A DNA stretch of 64,000 nucleotides from Druceiella hillmani. Taxonomy: Eukaryota > Arthropoda > Insecta > Lepidoptera > Hepialidae. Under the pieces are notes generated by a model. That model searched no databases. It was not told where the DNA came from and was given only the letters and a program-made list of their open reading frames with translations. Positions 37,871-49,169 of this stretch are shown here, in pieces. The DNA lies in contig JAYKKI010000009.1 of the NCBI GenBank assembly GCA_039881145.1, positions 14,186,501 through 14,250,500 of the forward strand. The letters are read 5' to 3'. Numbering within the stretch: the stretch's first letter is position 1; the number at the start of each line of letters is the position of its first letter. The position numbers and the translations under genes were made by a program.

Positions 37871-38299
37871 ACTTTATTTATCATGCATAATATGATGATG
37901 ATACAAGATGTCGAGTCAGAGGGAGTAGAATCAGCACAATATATTGATGTTTTAAATTTTCTTAATTTATAATCACTGTGGCGATCTTTATTTTCTTTGT
38001 TTACTTAGAGGCAGTGTCCGAGGAAAATGTTTAATAATTTTTGATACCTCAACTTTTCTTATCTACAATTCGGAGTTGCTAAACCAATTTCTTAGCTTTT
38101 CATTAAATTCATTCCTTTTTCAATGTTATTTGTTTCTCCGAGGTATAATTTAGCGTAGTCACTTTTCAATATAAAAATAAATAAAAAATATCGAAATATG
38201 TTGAAGTTTCTGGACTATTCAAAAAAATAATAATACTGTTCTTACTTTAAAATTAATATAATCTAAATACCTTGTTCTACATTTTTAAGAATGAAATAC
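37871..38299. other. AT-rich non-coding
   Basis: Nothing recognised. Confidence 0.5.
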
Positions 38300-38475
38300 A
38301 TGTTGTTATGTCGTGTCCACATAAGATGAAGAATATCTCATATGGAAAAACGTTTGCCAGAGCCTCGAAATGTTGGATCTCTTCCAATCCCGCTTCGATG
38401 AGCGGCCGGGAATCGAACCCGGGTCCTCGCGGTGTGCGGTCATGTGCTCAATCCAACACAACGGGACGACTAATG
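38300..38475 (-). mobile_element. tRNA-derived SINE-like element
   Basis: On the minus strand a B-box GGTTCGATTCC (38409-38419) is perfect, and an A-box-like TGGATTGAGCAC (38444-38455) precedes it at about the normal tRNA distance. The words GAGCACATGACC and GAGGACCCGG between them are typical of tRNA-related SINE heads. No acceptor stem or anticodon arm pairs properly, so it is not a tRNA gene. The unrelated body runs to about 38300. Ends and target duplications were not identified. Confidence 0.6.
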
Positions 38476-38659
38476 AAATATATGTGAAAGTTATTAGCGC
38501 TGTCTTTTGATTAACTAATGAAGATCAAAAATGTCAAAAGATATAAGCATACATCATTGCAATGGTTTTTCTTTGTGAACATAAATCAACGACAATTCCT
38601 GGGGCTAAATAAATAGTTTTTAAACAAGACTAATGAAAAGAAAATTATTCTTAAAAAAA

Positions 38660-38660
<1 letters not shown>

Positions 38661-38718
<58 letters not shown>
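38661..38718. repeat. (TA)n microsatellite
   Basis: Alternating TA with one ACAT interruption, preceded by an A8 run. Confidence 0.95.
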
Positions 38719-38721
<3 letters not shown>

Positions 38722-39062
38722 AATTTAACTTATTACAATGCCTAACCAAATAGAAATGAGTGCCCTATATATCTAACCACTTTAAAAAACCTGCCACTTA
38801 ATAAATAAATATAACTAAAAAAAATATATTTAAATATTATTGAATATACTGAATTTTATTGAAAAATACTATTCAAGTAAGGGATCAATTCAGTTCATGC
38901 ATTCTTCATAAAAATAACGTCGTGAAATTTCTATAATGTCGTCAAACTTCAATACAATTTTGTTAACGAATATTGTATCATTTGACATTTACGTAGAACG
39001 AAAATATAAAGCAGTAACCTTCATTTAAATTTTGTCGACCTTAAATTATAATATTTGAGAAA
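38719..39062. other. AT-rich non-coding
   Basis: Nothing recognised. Confidence 0.5.
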
Positions 39063-39106
39063 ACATTGGAATAAACTAACATTTATACGTTAGTTTATTC
39101 CAATGT
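39063..39106. repeat. Perfect 18-bp inverted repeat (hairpin)
   Basis: The arms 39063-39080 and 39089-39106 are perfectly complementary (ACATTGGAATAAACTAAC and its reverse complement) around the 8-base loop ATTTATAC. It lies 57 bp before the first copy of the 111-bp direct repeat. Could be a small-element end-to-end remnant, a template-switch duplication or a structured RNA element. Confidence 0.9.
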
Positions 39107-39163
39107 AGTATCTAGCTAAACGTGTTGTAATATCAGTTCTCGCCTAACCCTTACCATTTCCGA

Positions 39164-39274
39164 GATTAAGAGATATATTACGTTACTTTAAATGATATAG
39201 ATACATATATATGTACAGAACCTTCGTAGTCCGAGATTTTGCTCGCGTACTTTTATATAAACAACATATTGTGA
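39164..39274 (+). repeat. 111-bp direct repeat, copy 1
   Basis: Starts GATTAAGAGATATATTACG and ends at TATTGTGA; nearly identical to 40811-40915. Differences are a few substitutions and a 6-bp insertion (TTTATA after GTAC). Contains GTAGTCCGAGATTTTGCTCG. No coding capacity, no terminal inverted repeats seen. Confidence 0.9.
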
Positions 39275-39755
39275 AGGTAATACTTTATTACATTACACAA
39301 GTATATGTTACATAGTGTAAAAGTGAGTCCATACGCTTTCTTGCAAAGCATATAATATGTTAACTAATGATTTTACATATTTATTTTTCAATTTACTTTT
39401 TTCAAAAATATCATGATTTATCTTAGTCAAAAGTCTATAAATTTTATTAAACTGTATTATTTATAAAAAATTGTGTTTCATTTTAATCGGTGTATTTTTA
39501 TTATATCGGTGCATATTAACAACCTGTTATACCTTAGCGATTTGAAATAAGCTCTGTACATACGAATGGAATTAACGATTGTTATCTGGCGATTTTCAAA
39601 TACGCGTCTTGAAATATGTTGACAGCGGAAAATTGAAAAGCCGTTTTCGAACTTCCGCCTGGTCCCACTCATATACAAAACCAAATCAGCCATATCGTTT
39701 GCCCGACCACTACGGTGAATAAATAAACATATATTTTTGAAAATTTAATAACCCT
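39275..39755. other. AT-rich non-coding between repeat and island
   Basis: A 71-codon minus-strand frame (39478-39693) shows no family resemblance. Nothing else seen. Confidence 0.45.
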
Positions 39756-39759
39756 CACG

Positions 39760-40040
39760 AAACATTTAACAAAGCGCCCGGACCGAAAAAAGCGGTCGTC
39801 AGCGCGCTCCCACGTATCTCGTGGCATAATCGGCCCAAAACGGACACTTATTATTTTTACTCATAAGCCATAAATGATAAATTGCCAACTCATGACAAAC
39901 GAGCACCGTATCCATGGTAAATAATGTGTCTGATGTATCCTGCTATCCTGTAGGTCGGCAAAGGAGCAGTTTGTGAAACATGCCTCAAGTACGTGATTAA
40001 AGATGGCTTAGTGGAGGTGCCGGCCCCACTTAGGGATATT
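39760..40040. promoter_or_regulatory. Candidate Hox/Exd/Hth-type regulatory island
   Basis: GC-raised non-repetitive segment. Within 30 bp it contains CCATAAA (39868-39874, reverse TTTATGG, posterior-Hox type), TGATAAAT (39875-39882, fits the Exd-Hox composite TGATNNAT) and TGACA (39893-39897, Hth/Meis type). Flanks are CpG-rich (AAGCGCCCGGACC, GCGGTCGTCAGCGCGCTCC) and GGTGCCGGCCCCAC closes it. No coding frame. Motifs are seen; binding and function are inference. Confidence 0.35.
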
Positions 40041-40380
40041 ATTATTGCATAATTTGAATATAAATCAATTCTTCGTTGAATATTTAGGAAATAGCTCTTG
40101 GTATATTATATTTTCATAATAACATTAAACCAACCAATAGCAAAAAAGACTCGAGAGTCGAAAGTTTGGCATTTCATTTAATGGAATTTTGTGTCTAATA
40201 ATGTTAATTGTATTATAAAATATTATATCTTTTAGTGAATAAGAAGATATTCTAGTATTATTTAAAAAAAATTAATTTTTACAAGAAAATTTAGAAATCA
40301 ATTTGATTAAGGGACATTTAAAAACCGAACTGAAACCATAATGTTTTTCTGTTACTTGCATATTGCCATACGCGCCTGAG
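40041..40380. other. AT-rich non-coding
   Basis: Nothing recognised. Confidence 0.5.
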
Positions 40381-40394
40381 ATTTTTTTTATCAT

Positions 40395-40570
40395 TTTTAG
40401 GGTTTAGTACTTCAAAAGGACCAAACAGGACCTTTATAAAATGATGTGTCTTTCTGTCTATTTATCACAGCCATTTTTTTTAGAAATCCCTTCATATAAA
40501 GGTTTAAAATTCGGCATAGTAAACAAATATATTAACCCACTCATATCTTAATAGCTGAAACTTAAAAATA
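40395..40570 (+). mobile_element. Degenerate Lepidoptera-type interspersed repeat
   Basis: GGGTTTAGTACTTCAAAAGGACC, an ACC(T)TTATA block and a TGTCTTTCTGTCT run follow the order of a family that I know as very abundant in moth genomes (start GGGTTCCGTACCTCAAAAGG, later CTGTCTGTCTGTC). The copy is diverged. The family's class is not evident from this copy. Confidence 0.45.
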
Positions 40571-40810
40571 TTTTTTCCTAATTTTAGATAGTATAGCTTT
40601 AAAGACATACTGAAAAATGTGCAAAAATATTTCCCCCTCTCCTTATATCTGTACTCGACCTAAGATTATGAAAAAATAAGGCTTTTAGAAGCCCACGCAA
40701 AGATTGTAAGAAAACTGTAGCGGTTATCCAAAATACACTTTTTAAATATGGCCCGATATTAGGCATAGGAGTCAATATATTTACGTTCCGCAAAATAATC
40801 ACTGTAAATA
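40571..40810. other. Non-coding
   Basis: Nothing recognised. A minus-strand 67-codon frame at 40599-40802 has no family resemblance. Confidence 0.45.
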
Positions 40811-40915
40811 GATTAAGAGATATATTACGTTACTTTAAATGATATAGATACGTATATATGTACAGTACCTTCGTAGTCCGAGATTTTGCTCGTGTACATA
40901 AACAACGTATTGTGA
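40811..40915 (+). repeat. 111-bp direct repeat, copy 2
   Basis: Second copy of the unit at 39164-39274, same orientation, offset 1647 bp. Identity is high over the full length; flanks on either side are unrelated. Confidence 0.9.
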
Positions 40916-42765
40916 CAGATTTATTTTACTCACGACAGTACACCAATGTGAAATAATGATAAATTGCCGACATTTTCATAATATAATATATTATTGGCTT
41001 CCAACATAAGAACGTTATAAGTTGCTGAACCGAATAGGGTTTCCAAAGGTTTATTCTCAAAACCAAATTCTATGCAAAATAATAAGATATTTACTTCAAA
41101 CCTTTTTAAAAAATTAGATAAAAACAATGAAGAACATTCACAAGAAAGCAGGTTTGCATATTCTGTGATATCAAAGGTTAGTCTTGGGAAATATAAATCC
41201 AATAATTAAAGCTTAAAACTCATCATGATAGATGTCACAGAAGTTATATTATGCTAATATTTAAGAGCATAACAAATAGGTAATTTGACCATTGCGGATC
41301 AATGAACAAAATAAGTCAAGATATAATGTTTTAACTTGTTACATGTACTATTAATTCAAAAACAACTTGATGTTTTTTTCTTTTCATGTTATAACATATT
41401 TTATAGAGACTTTATCAACATGTAAGAAATACGGACGCAAGTACGTTGTGTAATAATATAATATATATAATTATATTTACCAAGGTAAAGGTAAGTTTGC
41501 GACAGAGGACAATGAGTACTTAACGTAATTTACAATTTTTGAATTAAACGACAAGACATTCTGTTAAAGAATGTCAAAATATATTAAAAACGATGTTTTT
41601 TTATCGTTTAATATTAATTTAAACTCAGATCCTGTCAAGTAAACCTGTTAACATAACGAGGAATGAACAAAAAACAAAAACGTTCCAGACATTCTCTTGA
41701 CTTAAGGTCAGCTGTGTATATATTTGATGTATTATTTTTTGCATAAGTTAGGGATAAATAAATTATATGTAAAATATACGATTAGCTCTATATTATGTTG
41801 AGAATCTGGCATGTGTTCTACTGAGAGTATGTCGATACGGGTTTTATGAAACTAAATAATCGTATTTGACCGTTTTGCCTTTGAAAATGTTTGAAAAATA
41901 ATATAATATTTGGGAGAAAAGAATATACAAGAGGACATTTATAATCGACAACCATTGTTAAGTGATTATAATTATTATTTAAATACTTAATACAGAGTCC
42001 AATTATTTTCAGTAAATTTTAATTCTTTATGAAACATAAAATTCCTACAGCTGATCAGTATAATTGGTTTAAAAAACATATGTTTGAGAATTGATAACTT
42101 ATTTTATATTTAGTATCTTATAATCTCTCGTAAACATATATCTATGTGTTGATGTTTTGGGGGTTAGACGGAATCTATGTCTAATTCATATGTTACAAAG
42201 AAAACTAACCAAGAATTCCACAACAGAACATGATACTTCTTTGACGTTGCTTACCAGGAACAAGGAAATTTACATCCTTGGCGGAGGTTAATCACAACTT
42301 ATGCAATGTTCTAGCGAAGTAAAATAAAATGTTGCTTTACTTATAGGCACCTCAGTGTTACTGAATCCAACGTCGAGATATAAAAGATATCATTTTATTC
42401 ATAACTCAAAACGTAAACTGTGGAAGTTTCGGAAATTTCAATTAGCTCACAGCTCTGAATTTTCAACAAATATAGCATATTTCAACAGATATTCAAACAA
42501 TTCATGGAAATAACTTTCCTATTTAGAACCACTTAATGAATAAAAAATATTTAAGTCTTTAGCGAGGTGACAATATTTGATAATTAAATTAAACTAAATT
42601 AAAATACAAAAATTCGATAAAGTGAGAAATAGATTCACAAATGGAGGATTTTTTCAATCGTTAGGAAAATATTGAATCATACTTCTTATATAATGTCGTC
42701 TATTATATTTTTTATAAACAAAGGAGTATGTTTATAGTTTCGAATTAAGACATTGGCCCTTATAA
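40916..42765. other. AT-rich non-coding, nothing recognised
   Basis: A 90-codon minus-strand frame (40930-41202) has no recognisable domain. No repeats seen. Confidence 0.5.
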
Positions 42766-42769
42766 TTCA

Positions 42770-42810
42770 GTTATGTCCGTCCGTCCGTCTGTCTGTCGGT
42801 TCATCTGTAA
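42770..42810 (+). repeat. Polypyrimidine TCCG/TCTG run
   Basis: Imperfect (TCCG)3 followed by (TCTG)n. Such runs commonly mark interspersed repeats in insect genomes; the rest of the element is not recognisable here. Confidence 0.6.
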
Positions 42811-42853
42811 TAGTATCGCTGATTCTGTTATTTAAACTGGGTGAAATGTTAAA

Positions 42854-42860
<7 letters not shown>

Positions 42861-42906
<46 letters not shown>

Positions 42907-42948
42907 GTATATATATATATTTATATATATATATATATTTATATATAT
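42861..42948. repeat. (TA)n microsatellite, interrupted
   Basis: Alternating TA with TTTA and ATGT interruptions repeated several times. Confidence 0.93.
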
Positions 42949-43885
42949 GCACAATACACTATGTGTATTGTTGATTTTGAGCTTCAATAATATTTTATTC
43001 GACATTCTGACTTTAGACTTTCTGACTCTAAATGACACCTTTAATTTTCTTTCATATTCCAATTCACCCATTGAAATTAACACACAGAATCAAAATTGAA
43101 GTTTTATACTTCACGTATACAATTTGGCCATTTTTAGGTCGAATAGTTTCTAAGAAAACCGCCTGTGATATCGATCAAACGGACGGAGAGGCAAGGTATT
43201 TATTGCATAAGCGTTCTGTTAAGTAATTTTATCACGGAAGACTAGAAATGAGAATTTGCTCAGTAAATGTTGAGTTTTTGCGTGTTTTTTATTTTATTGA
43301 TAGCCCGCGACCGCCCATACTAAAAATGTTATCCTAATTTTACATAGAGGAAGATATACATAATTTTGTTATGTACTATACATATATAAGTATAATGTCT
43401 TCTTTTATTAATTTGTTTATACATTTGCATGAAAAATGCTTAAAAATTGTTGTACCTAAACCTTATTATAAAAAATAAGTACTGAACAAAGCCGGTATGC
43501 ATTACTATTAATAATTTAAGCGGAGGACTGATGACGTGAAGCACTAATTCTTCAAGTATAGCTTGTACTTGCCCAATTTTTATTGATTTTCTTTAAACAA
43601 TTTCCTTGTGTTTATGGAAAAAGCCTACTACTTTAAGTCTTAGTATACTGAATTTAGGCATTTAGAAACTATCAAAGTGTTAAATACAATTACAAAAGAC
43701 ATTCTCGTAACGAATCTCACTTATTCTCCGATAATTTAGAACACACTTCTTGAACTTGTAGCTTAGTAATACCTCAGACTAAAAGTTATTTTCACAAACA
43801 TGTCTGACCTCAATAGGCATTAACTCTAGATCCAGGACAACACGATAACCTCGACTGAGCCACAATAAATTACGACAGGGTTCTT
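42949..43885. other. AT-rich non-coding, nothing recognised
   Basis: Short plus-strand frames at 42905-43226 are partly TA-array translation. No gene signs. Confidence 0.5.
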
Positions 43886-43889
43886 CGAC

Positions 43890-44070
43890 ATTAATGAGAC
43901 ATTTCAGAATGGCGTCTTGTGATGAGCTCGTTCCAATAAGAACATTGTGGAATATCGAAAGCGAATTCCCGCGGTTTAAATGGTCATCGCTCCTTCTATG
44001 AGAACACAAGTCGCTGTGAAAATATCACGAGTTGTCTCACGAGGTTTTATAACGACGCATCAAGGTTTTC
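43890..44070. promoter_or_regulatory. Small GC-raised island
   Basis: Non-repetitive segment with GGCGTCTTGTGATGAGC, GAATTCCCGCGG and TATCACGAGTTGTC. A 76-codon minus-strand frame crosses it without domain resemblance. Candidate conserved non-coding element. Confidence 0.22.
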
Positions 44071-45177
44071 TTTGCAACAATGTATACACTAAATTTACGA
44101 TATAATATTGCCTTGACGTGACTGCGTTGTTAAATTAATTTAACAAAAAACATATCTTTTACGTAGATTTTTACTTATGGATTTCAAGAGGAACTTGATT
44201 TAACATAACATATGTTAATCATAGTCTTGTGACAAAAATTAAGGTAATCTTTTTTTATGGAGACTACATATCTTATTAAACTGAGACGAAATTTGGCACG
44301 AAATTAGTTTAGTTCAAAATCGAGATTAACAGCTGCAGTATAAAATAAAAAAAAAATTGGTTATTATAGAAAAATTTCTCAAATTATGAATTATCGAAAA
44401 GAAGAAATAAAATAATACAACCCCTATGTAGAATGTTTTTACCTTTATTTAAGAAAATTAAATGCACTAAACTTTATTTCCTATTTATATATATGGTATA
44501 AGGCGCACTCAATATTTTATGATTTTTACTTATGCGGCCATTCAAGCTTTTCTGCTTAACGACAATAGAAGGACTATTACATTATTCATTAACATAATAA
44601 AAGGACTATTATGTTCAAAGTTTTTTAGAAAATATTAAAAACTGTTTAAGCATTGATTCACTTTTTAATTGCACAAGTAAAGGTAAATCTCCTTAATTAT
44701 TAAAATGTCATTTTGACTTCTGTAGATAGGATTTTTATTATCTTAGTTTGCTGTGATGTACGTTATCTAATGTAATGTCGCAAAATTAAATTTAAAAAAA
44801 TATTAATTAATCAGCAAGAATTTAGTTTGCGTCGATAAATCGACATATAATAAATGGCCATCGATGTTTCTTACTAAATTTTTTCATTTACTGTATATAA
44901 AGCGTAGATATGAATGAAACCCTACACTTTGCGAAATTCACTTTTTCGCGCCTGCGGTCCAAGTTTTTAAAATTATTTTTCTCACTATGGTAAGGAAATT
45001 ATTTGGCAAAGCGAGCATGATTAATCAAATTTACAGATTAATTTTATTCTAGTGAAATTTCATGATGTCATCAAAAGAAGCATCAGAAATCAAGATGTCA
45101 TTGCAAACGGTATCACAATGGGCTCCGAAAACAAAACATGTACGAAATCTTTTAATACATTAACGTTCTGCGTTCTC
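44071..45177. other. AT-rich non-coding, nothing recognised
   Basis: No repeats or coding signs seen. Confidence 0.55.
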
Positions 45178-45545
45178 ATTTGAATAGGAGTTAAAACGTT
45201 TTGATGGCACGTTGCGTTTTGCCATTCGGTAAAATTTTTTCGACTCTTTCCGACTTAATTCGGCCCGTTCGCGTCTTGTCCGCTATTCGGCCGGTTTCGT
45301 GTCTTTTCGACATAACGCTTCCTTTCTACCACAGTATACACTCGCTACTTTACGTAATTATTAGTTTATCAGCATTGTTTCTTAAATACTAATGTTTACA
45401 ACTTTACTCGTTTATCGGTTTATTGCATTAAACTGTCTAAAAACTTTAAAAGCGTTTATTGATTTAAATATGGTTAAAGTCACGGAAAATTGGTAGTGAA
45501 AGAAATACTAAATATTTCACATCTGCCAGGCATTCCATAACATCT
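45178..45545 (+). repeat. Unnamed dispersed repeat, copy B
   Basis: Partner of 6655-6995: GGAGTTAAA, TGATGGCA, a GACTTAATTCGGCCCG block with CGCGTCTTGTC, and the end TCACATCTGCCAGGC then TTCCATAA are shared in order and orientation. Copy B has a second CGGCCGGTTTCGTGTCTT unit, so the internal ~20-bp motif is tandemly repeated here as well. No coding capacity. Confidence 0.6.
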
Positions 45546-48500
45546 CGATTTTTTAAAATAAATTCATTATTTCCTGGTTTGAGAGATAAAGTACCCCGTT
45601 TTGAATTTAAGCAATGATACGTTTTCAAAGAATAAGCAGTTTAGAAAAAAATAATTTTGTGTAATTTAGCAACAGTTTTATTTTTGCGTCTCGATTTCCT
45701 TTTTATTTTTTTCTCAGTTTATAACTTTCCAAAATGTATGATTTTTGAATTTGTATTTTGAATAGTTTGAAGATGTGAGCTTAGGTTATACGGGTAGAGG
45801 AACACAAGGAGTCTCCCTATGGGGGAAAGTACTTATTATTTGTTATGTGTGGGAGCTAAAATAATGTGACGAGAATATTATGGAAAAGTGTAAAAAATTA
45901 AGAATATTTTGATAAAATAACTTAGCCATTCAGAAAGCAATAATTTCAGCTACTAATTTCTTTCCACGTAGAAAAACTCTTGAGAAGTGTTTTGTCTGTT
46001 CTGAAACGTGAAGTGAAGACGAAAATGTGGAATTATTTTTATCATACCGCATCTAGGTATGCAGTAGATAGAAAAATAGAATAGCAGGATATAATAAAAA
46101 AAAATTTAAAAGGAGATTTTGGCTATACGTTTGCAACGTTTAAAATAGATTTATTGACTTATTGATTATGATAAAAATCCTTTCTTGAAATTATCATTTA
46201 TATGTTACTATCGCTAAATATACTACATAATATTTTCGCCATAAGATAATGAGTTGGTTAATAACCAAGCTCTTCTTAGCTCAATTAAATCATTGTTATT
46301 CTAAAAATTTTATCGAAAATATGCTTTCCTCAACTATCACAGTTAAAGCCATTAACGGCTATATTATAACTTATTTTTCTACGCGCAGAAATCCTAGCTT
46401 ACTTATTATTTAATATCTCATATGGCATCCTAATATAAATGTCATTAGTCTTAAGATTTTTTCAGGATACACGCTCTTGAATAAGTTCACATCATTTCTA
46501 ATAAAGATACGTATTTTTCAAACTTTACTTCTGCCCATCTTGTATGTCATAAAGATCGGAATAAAACAAATAAAAATACATAAATTACGCCCTAGGTATC
46601 AGTATATAAATCTATCTCACCGGAAAATTGCATTACCTAATATAACCTATTGATCGAATTTATCCTTCATTGGCTACCTGTACCCGAAGTGTCCCTTATA
46701 TTGTTTTGTTTAATACTTCATTGACGTTATCCGTATTTCCACTTTTAAGCCATGTTTTCAATTTATTCTCTCGCTATCTCGCTATCATTGTTTGGGAGAA
46801 GTTATAAAAATATCACCCTGTTTAAAATTTGAAGTAATATAATGTGTCCAATCGTTATGTTTTCTATTAAGGTAACGAAATTTACAGAAAACTCTTCTAG
46901 AACTAAATGAGCAGATTAATTCAAGTATAGCTTGAGGGTTCAAACATTGCCGAGTTTATTCAACCATCCTAAATACCTCTGTTTTTTGTAACAGCATGTG
47001 GTGGAATGACAATGATTAGAGCATATTTGTATATCAGTTAATGTGTCCCTGTGTATGTTTTAACTTTATTTTATGTATTGTATATGTAATACTCGATACG
47101 TAGAACTTTATAAAACATAAATATTTGCGTTTTTTAACCTGTGTTAGAAATTATCTTCTATTTGTCTTCTATATAACTCCTATTATTATTTCTTGTTAAT
47201 GTAAAATAACATTTTTTTGCGACAATCAATTTGAGACGTTCTGTTATAACAAATTAATTTCAATATCGCTACATGAAATATGTTTTTATATACATAAATA
47301 CTAATGTAACATGACATTGAATAAGCTTAATAATTTAATAAGTTATCGTTGATTGTCTACATTTTTTGGGATTTTCCATATTATATGTAATTATATCGAA
47401 TTCATGTGGAGATAAAGTCGGAAATAGACAGTATTTTATATTTACACACTTCATTTAAATGAAAAGTTCTAGTTTGATTGCAATTAAATAGAGCTTAAGG
47501 ACATAGACTAATTCTTAATCGATCAGTAGATTACAGCGAGTAAGAAATATCTACCATATTACCTTTTAAAAGAATGGGAGATCTCTTAATATAATGTAAT
47601 TGTATGATTCCATGATTGTACAGAAAATAGTATCGCTCGTATCAACACATTATTTCTCAATAGTGCTGAAATTATTTAATTATTTTTAGTAATATTTTGT
47701 TAGTTAAATAATATTGGAACATTTCTTAAAATAGTCCATTTAAAATTTTACGTTTTTCATTCTTGTAAAAATTTGAGAAAAGAAATTTATTTCTTTTCAT
47801 TCATGTAAATTTGAGTTTTTACGAATGGTGTTATTTTCTTTTTTTTCATTTTACACTCAATTTGCTTCGCTGCGAACATCCACTTCGTCATATAACATCT
47901 TCTAGCATATTTATTTTTTTCTTTGCATTGAATTAGCTTACTAGCGGAAATAATGTTGTGTAATGGGTAATTAAACTTCGTATGTAGTTGAGTTTACGCT
48001 TGTTAAATTTGAATTTAACTCGCGACAGTTTTAAATATTTTTTTATTGCAAAAGATAGACACGGAACCACTGGAAAAACCTTATGTGTTTATTCTAAAAC
48101 TAATGTTTGATTTTATTTCTGTTTTGAAAATGAGTACTCTAGAAGGTTAAGTAAATTTAATATAGGATATTTCCCAAGTTATAAAAAGGATTTAGTTTTA
48201 TCCAAATACATAAAATTCCTGACCGAATTTTTTAGAATTTCTGCAGAATTTTTATCTCGGAGAAAAGGGGTCCTTTTGGAAACCACTTGTTAGTTTCTAA
48301 AAAATCAAAAACTTAATTTTTTTACTCTGGAAACCTGGTTTCATCTATCAAAATGTGGGTTGGCAAACTACTAAATGTTTGTTTTTAATTTAATCCGAAG
48401 AAACTACGCAATATCCAATAAGTTAATTAACATGTATACCAAGTAGTAACTGATTGACCTCAAGTTTGATGTCACTTGATAACTGATATGTTCCGTCTGT

Positions 48501-48831
48501 CCAATATGTATTGTTTTATATAAATCTATGGTACATCCGTCCAAGATTTTGGAAACTTAAGTTTGGTAAACGCTATTAAATATGCTTTTTTAGGAATTCC
48601 AACCTACCTAAATTGTTTGGAGTTCCTAACTTTTATAATTTTACCGTGTCCATCTGTCTATCTTCCGTTTGTACATCAGAGCCGTATTACGCTAAGCTTA
48701 TAAGTGACTAATACTAATAATACTAGTAATAAAAATAATATTACGTTTTAAGCTTAAAATCTAGTCACTCTGCACATTATTAGAAAATCGTAATAAAAAA
48801 ATCGAATTGTCGATACGCTTTATTATTTGTG
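45546..48831. other. AT-rich non-coding, nothing recognised
   Basis: Long featureless stretch. Weak CTGTC-type words at 48485-48660 may be remnants of an interspersed repeat but cannot be placed. No coding, RNA or transposon-end signals. Confidence 0.5.
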
Positions 48832-48876
48832 TGTATATATATATATATATATATATACTTATATATATATATATCT

Positions 48877-48955
<79 letters not shown>

Positions 48956-48964
48956 CACACATAT
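48832..48964. repeat. (TA)n microsatellite, interrupted
   Basis: Alternating TA with CTTA, TCTACAA and TTTA interruptions. Ends in ACACAC. Confidence 0.93.
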
Positions 48965-49104
48965 TTCAACCACTATTTTTAGTTGGGTTTTACATACACA
49001 TGTTTTTAAGGAGATATTGAATACATTTTTCTTTCCATCTAAAATGACATTTTTAAATTGGAATACTTCAGAGAAATTTTCCCTGTGATAGACAATTCTA
49101 ATAA

Positions 49105-49132
49105 TAAAAGAAGTGCCAATGCACTTCTTTTA
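49105..49132. repeat. Perfect 12-bp hairpin
   Basis: TAAAAGAAGTGC (49105-49116) and its exact reverse complement (49121-49132) around the loop CAAT. It lies about 40-60 bp before the first recognisable codons of the LINE relic. Confidence 0.85.
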
Positions 49133-49169
49133 TAATAGATGTAATACATCCTGTGGTGGTATTAATTAG

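Noticed and set aside
38395..38475. Functional tRNA gene
   Set aside because: Internal promoter boxes are present, but acceptor, D and anticodon stems do not form.
39164..40915. LTR retrotransposon bounded by the 111-bp repeats
   Set aside because: Repeats are too short, lack TG...CA ends and enclose no gag or pol sequence.
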